From Actinomycetes bacterium (GTDB lineage: Bacteria > Actinomycetota > Acidimicrobiia > Spongiisociales > UBA5794), in NCBI GenBank assembly GCA_023336875.1, contig JAMBLH010000179.1, forward strand, positions 1 to 7,050: DNA of 7,050 bases, given 5' to 3'. The notes beneath the pieces were generated by a model. It worked only from the letters and a program-made list of their open reading frames with translations, was not told the DNA's origin and searched no databases. Made by a program: the position numbers and the translations under genes. The first letter of the stretch is position 1; every line of letters begins with the position of its first letter. Shown here one piece after another: positions 5,900 through 7,050 of this stretch.

Positions 5900-7039
5900 A
5901 TGCGCCATCATCTCCCCCCCCGCCTCATCCTTCCTCTGCTCGTACTGACTCTCATCACAGTCGTGCCCGTCTCAGCATCCGCGCAGTCCAAAGGCGATGT
6001 CGAGAACGCCAAATCCGCAGCAGATCGCAGGTATCAGGAGCTCCTCGACGCCGATCAGATACTGGAGGAGGGGCTTGAGGATCTCGAACGTATCCAGGGC
6101 AAGATCTACGATCTCGAATACCGTATCGACAAACTCGAGTCGGCGCTCGTTGAGTACGGGAACAACTCCGACGCCCTCCAGGAGAGGGCAAGGCTTATCG
6201 TGCTTGAGGCCTACACGTCGGGTGGACGCAACCTGGTCACCGCGGCCTTTGGCACCAAAGATATCCAAGATCTGATTACGAGTCAGGCACTTTTCGATGC
6301 TGCAACCACGAGAGACCTCAACCAACTCGATCAGCTCTCAGCCGTGAGCCGCCAAATGGAGCGCCTGAACGATGATCTTGGTATCAAGGAGGCCGAGGTC
6401 CAAGCCCTTCGCGTGGAGCAGGAGTCGGTCGTTGCCCACCTCGAGGAGGATCGGGCGACGGCAGACGCGCTGGCCGCTGAGGCGAAGAAGAACTATGCCG
6501 ATGTGTACGCCCGCTACAAGGCCGAACAGGCACGACGTGCAGCAGCGGCAGCAGCAGCAGCAGCAGCCAAGGCCTCAGCGAGCAGATCATCAGGCGGGTC
6601 CTCAGGCGGCGGAAGTTCGCGTGCGGCTGCCGGTGTCCCAGCGGCAACTGCGGGCGTGAACTGCCCACTACCGAACGGCTCATCGTTCATCGATACGTGG
6701 GGTTATCCACGGTCGGGCGGACGTACCCACAAGGGGACTGACATGATCGCTGGATACGGATCCACCCTGGTCGCAATGATGAGTGGAACAGTTCGATTGA
6801 ACTACCACTCACTCGGTGGCCGACAGCTCTACATCTACGGCAACGACGGGATCACCTACTACTACGCACACCTGTCGAGCTACGCCGCAGGACTCTCCAA
6901 CGGTCAGTCAGTCTCCCAGGGCCAGGGCGTCGGCTTTGTCGGAAGCACAGGCAACGCGACGACGAACGTACTCCATCTCGGGATGATCGTCGGTGGCCAG
7001 TACGTAAACCCCTACCCAACCGTACGACAGGCCTGCTAG
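5900..7039 (+). CDS. Secreted coiled-coil protein with M23 (LytM-type) peptidase domain
   Basis: The 379-residue product begins MRHHLPPRL followed by a hydrophobic core and a clean ASA|Q signal-peptidase site (cut after residue 28). A long helical coiled coil follows (about 30-212), with a break at AYTSGGRN, as in CwlO/PcsB/EnvC-type hydrolases and their activators. A 10-alanine run and a Ser/Gly-rich linker (about 214-245) lead to the M23 domain (253-379). There HKGTD supplies His277 and Asp281, YYYAHLSS supplies His324, and VLHLGM supplies His359. Three expected zinc ligands (277, 281, 359) are present, but the first His of the usual HxH is Val357. Cys255 and the C-terminal Cys379 bracket the domain and may form a disulfide. 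The expected role is cutting peptidoglycan cross-bridges, or activating another hydrolase, outside the membrane. GTG 5891 is an alternative start adding three residues. Neither start has a Shine-Dalgarno site. Confidence 0.9.
   Translation: MRHHLPPRLILPLLVLTLITVVPVSASAQSKGDVENAKSAADRRYQELLDADQILEEGLEDLERIQGKIYDLEYRIDKLESALVEYGNNSDALQERARLIVLEAYTSGGRNLVTAAFGTKDIQDLITSQALFDAATTRDLNQLDQLSAVSRQMERLNDDLGIKEAEVQALRVEQESVVAHLEEDRATADALAAEAKKNYADVYARYKAEQARRAAAAAAAAAAKASASRSSGGSSGGGSSRAAAGVPAATAGVNCPLPNGSSFIDTWGYPRSGGRTHKGTDMIAGYGSTLVAMMSGTVRLNYHSLGGRQLYIYGNDGITYYYAHLSSYAAGLSNGQSVSQGQGVGFVGSTGNATTNVLHLGMIVGGQYVNPYPTVRQAC
5914..5921 (+). repeat. Run of eight C within the signal-peptide codons of the M23 gene
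   Basis: An uninterrupted C8 tract lies five codons after the ATG at 5900. A gain or loss of one base would shift the frame before the hydrophobic core of the signal peptide. The frame used here is intact, because a proper signal peptide follows. It may be a slippage-prone site or simply a proline-codon coincidence. Confidence 0.6.
6539..6568 (+). repeat. GCA trinucleotide repeat encoding ten alanines
   Basis: Ten consecutive alanine codons: GCA GCA GCG, then six GCA in a row (6548-6565), then GCC. They lie at the junction between the coiled coil and the Ser/Gly linker of the M23 protein. Copy changes would keep the frame and only alter linker length, so variation between strains is likely to be tolerated. 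Confidence 0.85.
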
Positions 7040-7050
7040 GACTCGGCACC

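Noticed and set aside
1..7050. CRISPR array, insertion sequence, integrase site or prophage
   Set aside because: There are no regularly spaced direct repeats, no terminal inverted repeats with target duplications, and no transposase- or integrase-like protein in any frame.

Overview
The window looks like chromosomal DNA from a moderately GC-rich bacterium, most plausibly an actinobacterium. The reasons are GTG starts, Shine-Dalgarno sites of the GGAGG type, GC-rich third codon positions, an MmpL-like RND transporter, and a secreted coiled-coil/M23 protein with an alanine/serine/glycine-rich linker. A lineage close to Acidimicrobiia is a guess from overall style, not a proven placement. I see no tRNA, rRNA, CRISPR array, transposase, integrase or phage gene.

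From left to right: (1) 1-205, minus strand, the first 68 codons of a DUF302-family protein that runs off the window. (2) 206-324, a spacer with a perfect 9-bp hairpin just past the next gene's stop and a 7-bp inverted repeat ahead of the DUF302 start. (3) 325-1332, minus, a 335-residue membrane protein of unknown function built from two copies of one unit. (4) 1333-1792, a 460-base interval with an AT-rich, promoter-like part (about 1376-1452), a possible small minus-strand gene (1515-1733), and several short perfect hairpins. (5) 1793-3028, minus, a YcaD-like major facilitator transporter. (6) 3081-5783, minus, a large RND/MMPL exporter whose start is better placed at a GTG with a Shine-Dalgarno site than at the longest reading frame. 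(7) 5784-5899, a divergent promoter region. (8) 5900-7039, plus, a secreted coiled-coil protein with a C-terminal M23 (LytM-type) peptidase domain.

The exporter and the MFS gene are 52 bases apart on the same strand and are probably cotranscribed, perhaps with the small ORF after them. The exporter is divergent from the M23 gene, so the right half of the window reads as a cell-envelope neighbourhood: export or movement of a hydrophobic or lipid substrate, small-molecule efflux, and peptidoglycan remodelling. That functional link is inference from position only.

No complete new defence or mobile system is evident. The most unusual points are inside the proteins: the duplicated 335-residue protein, the two extra membrane segments and the asymmetric Asp/Pro motif of the exporter, the missing catalytic histidine in the M23 domain, and the coding-like small ORF with a CxxC pair.
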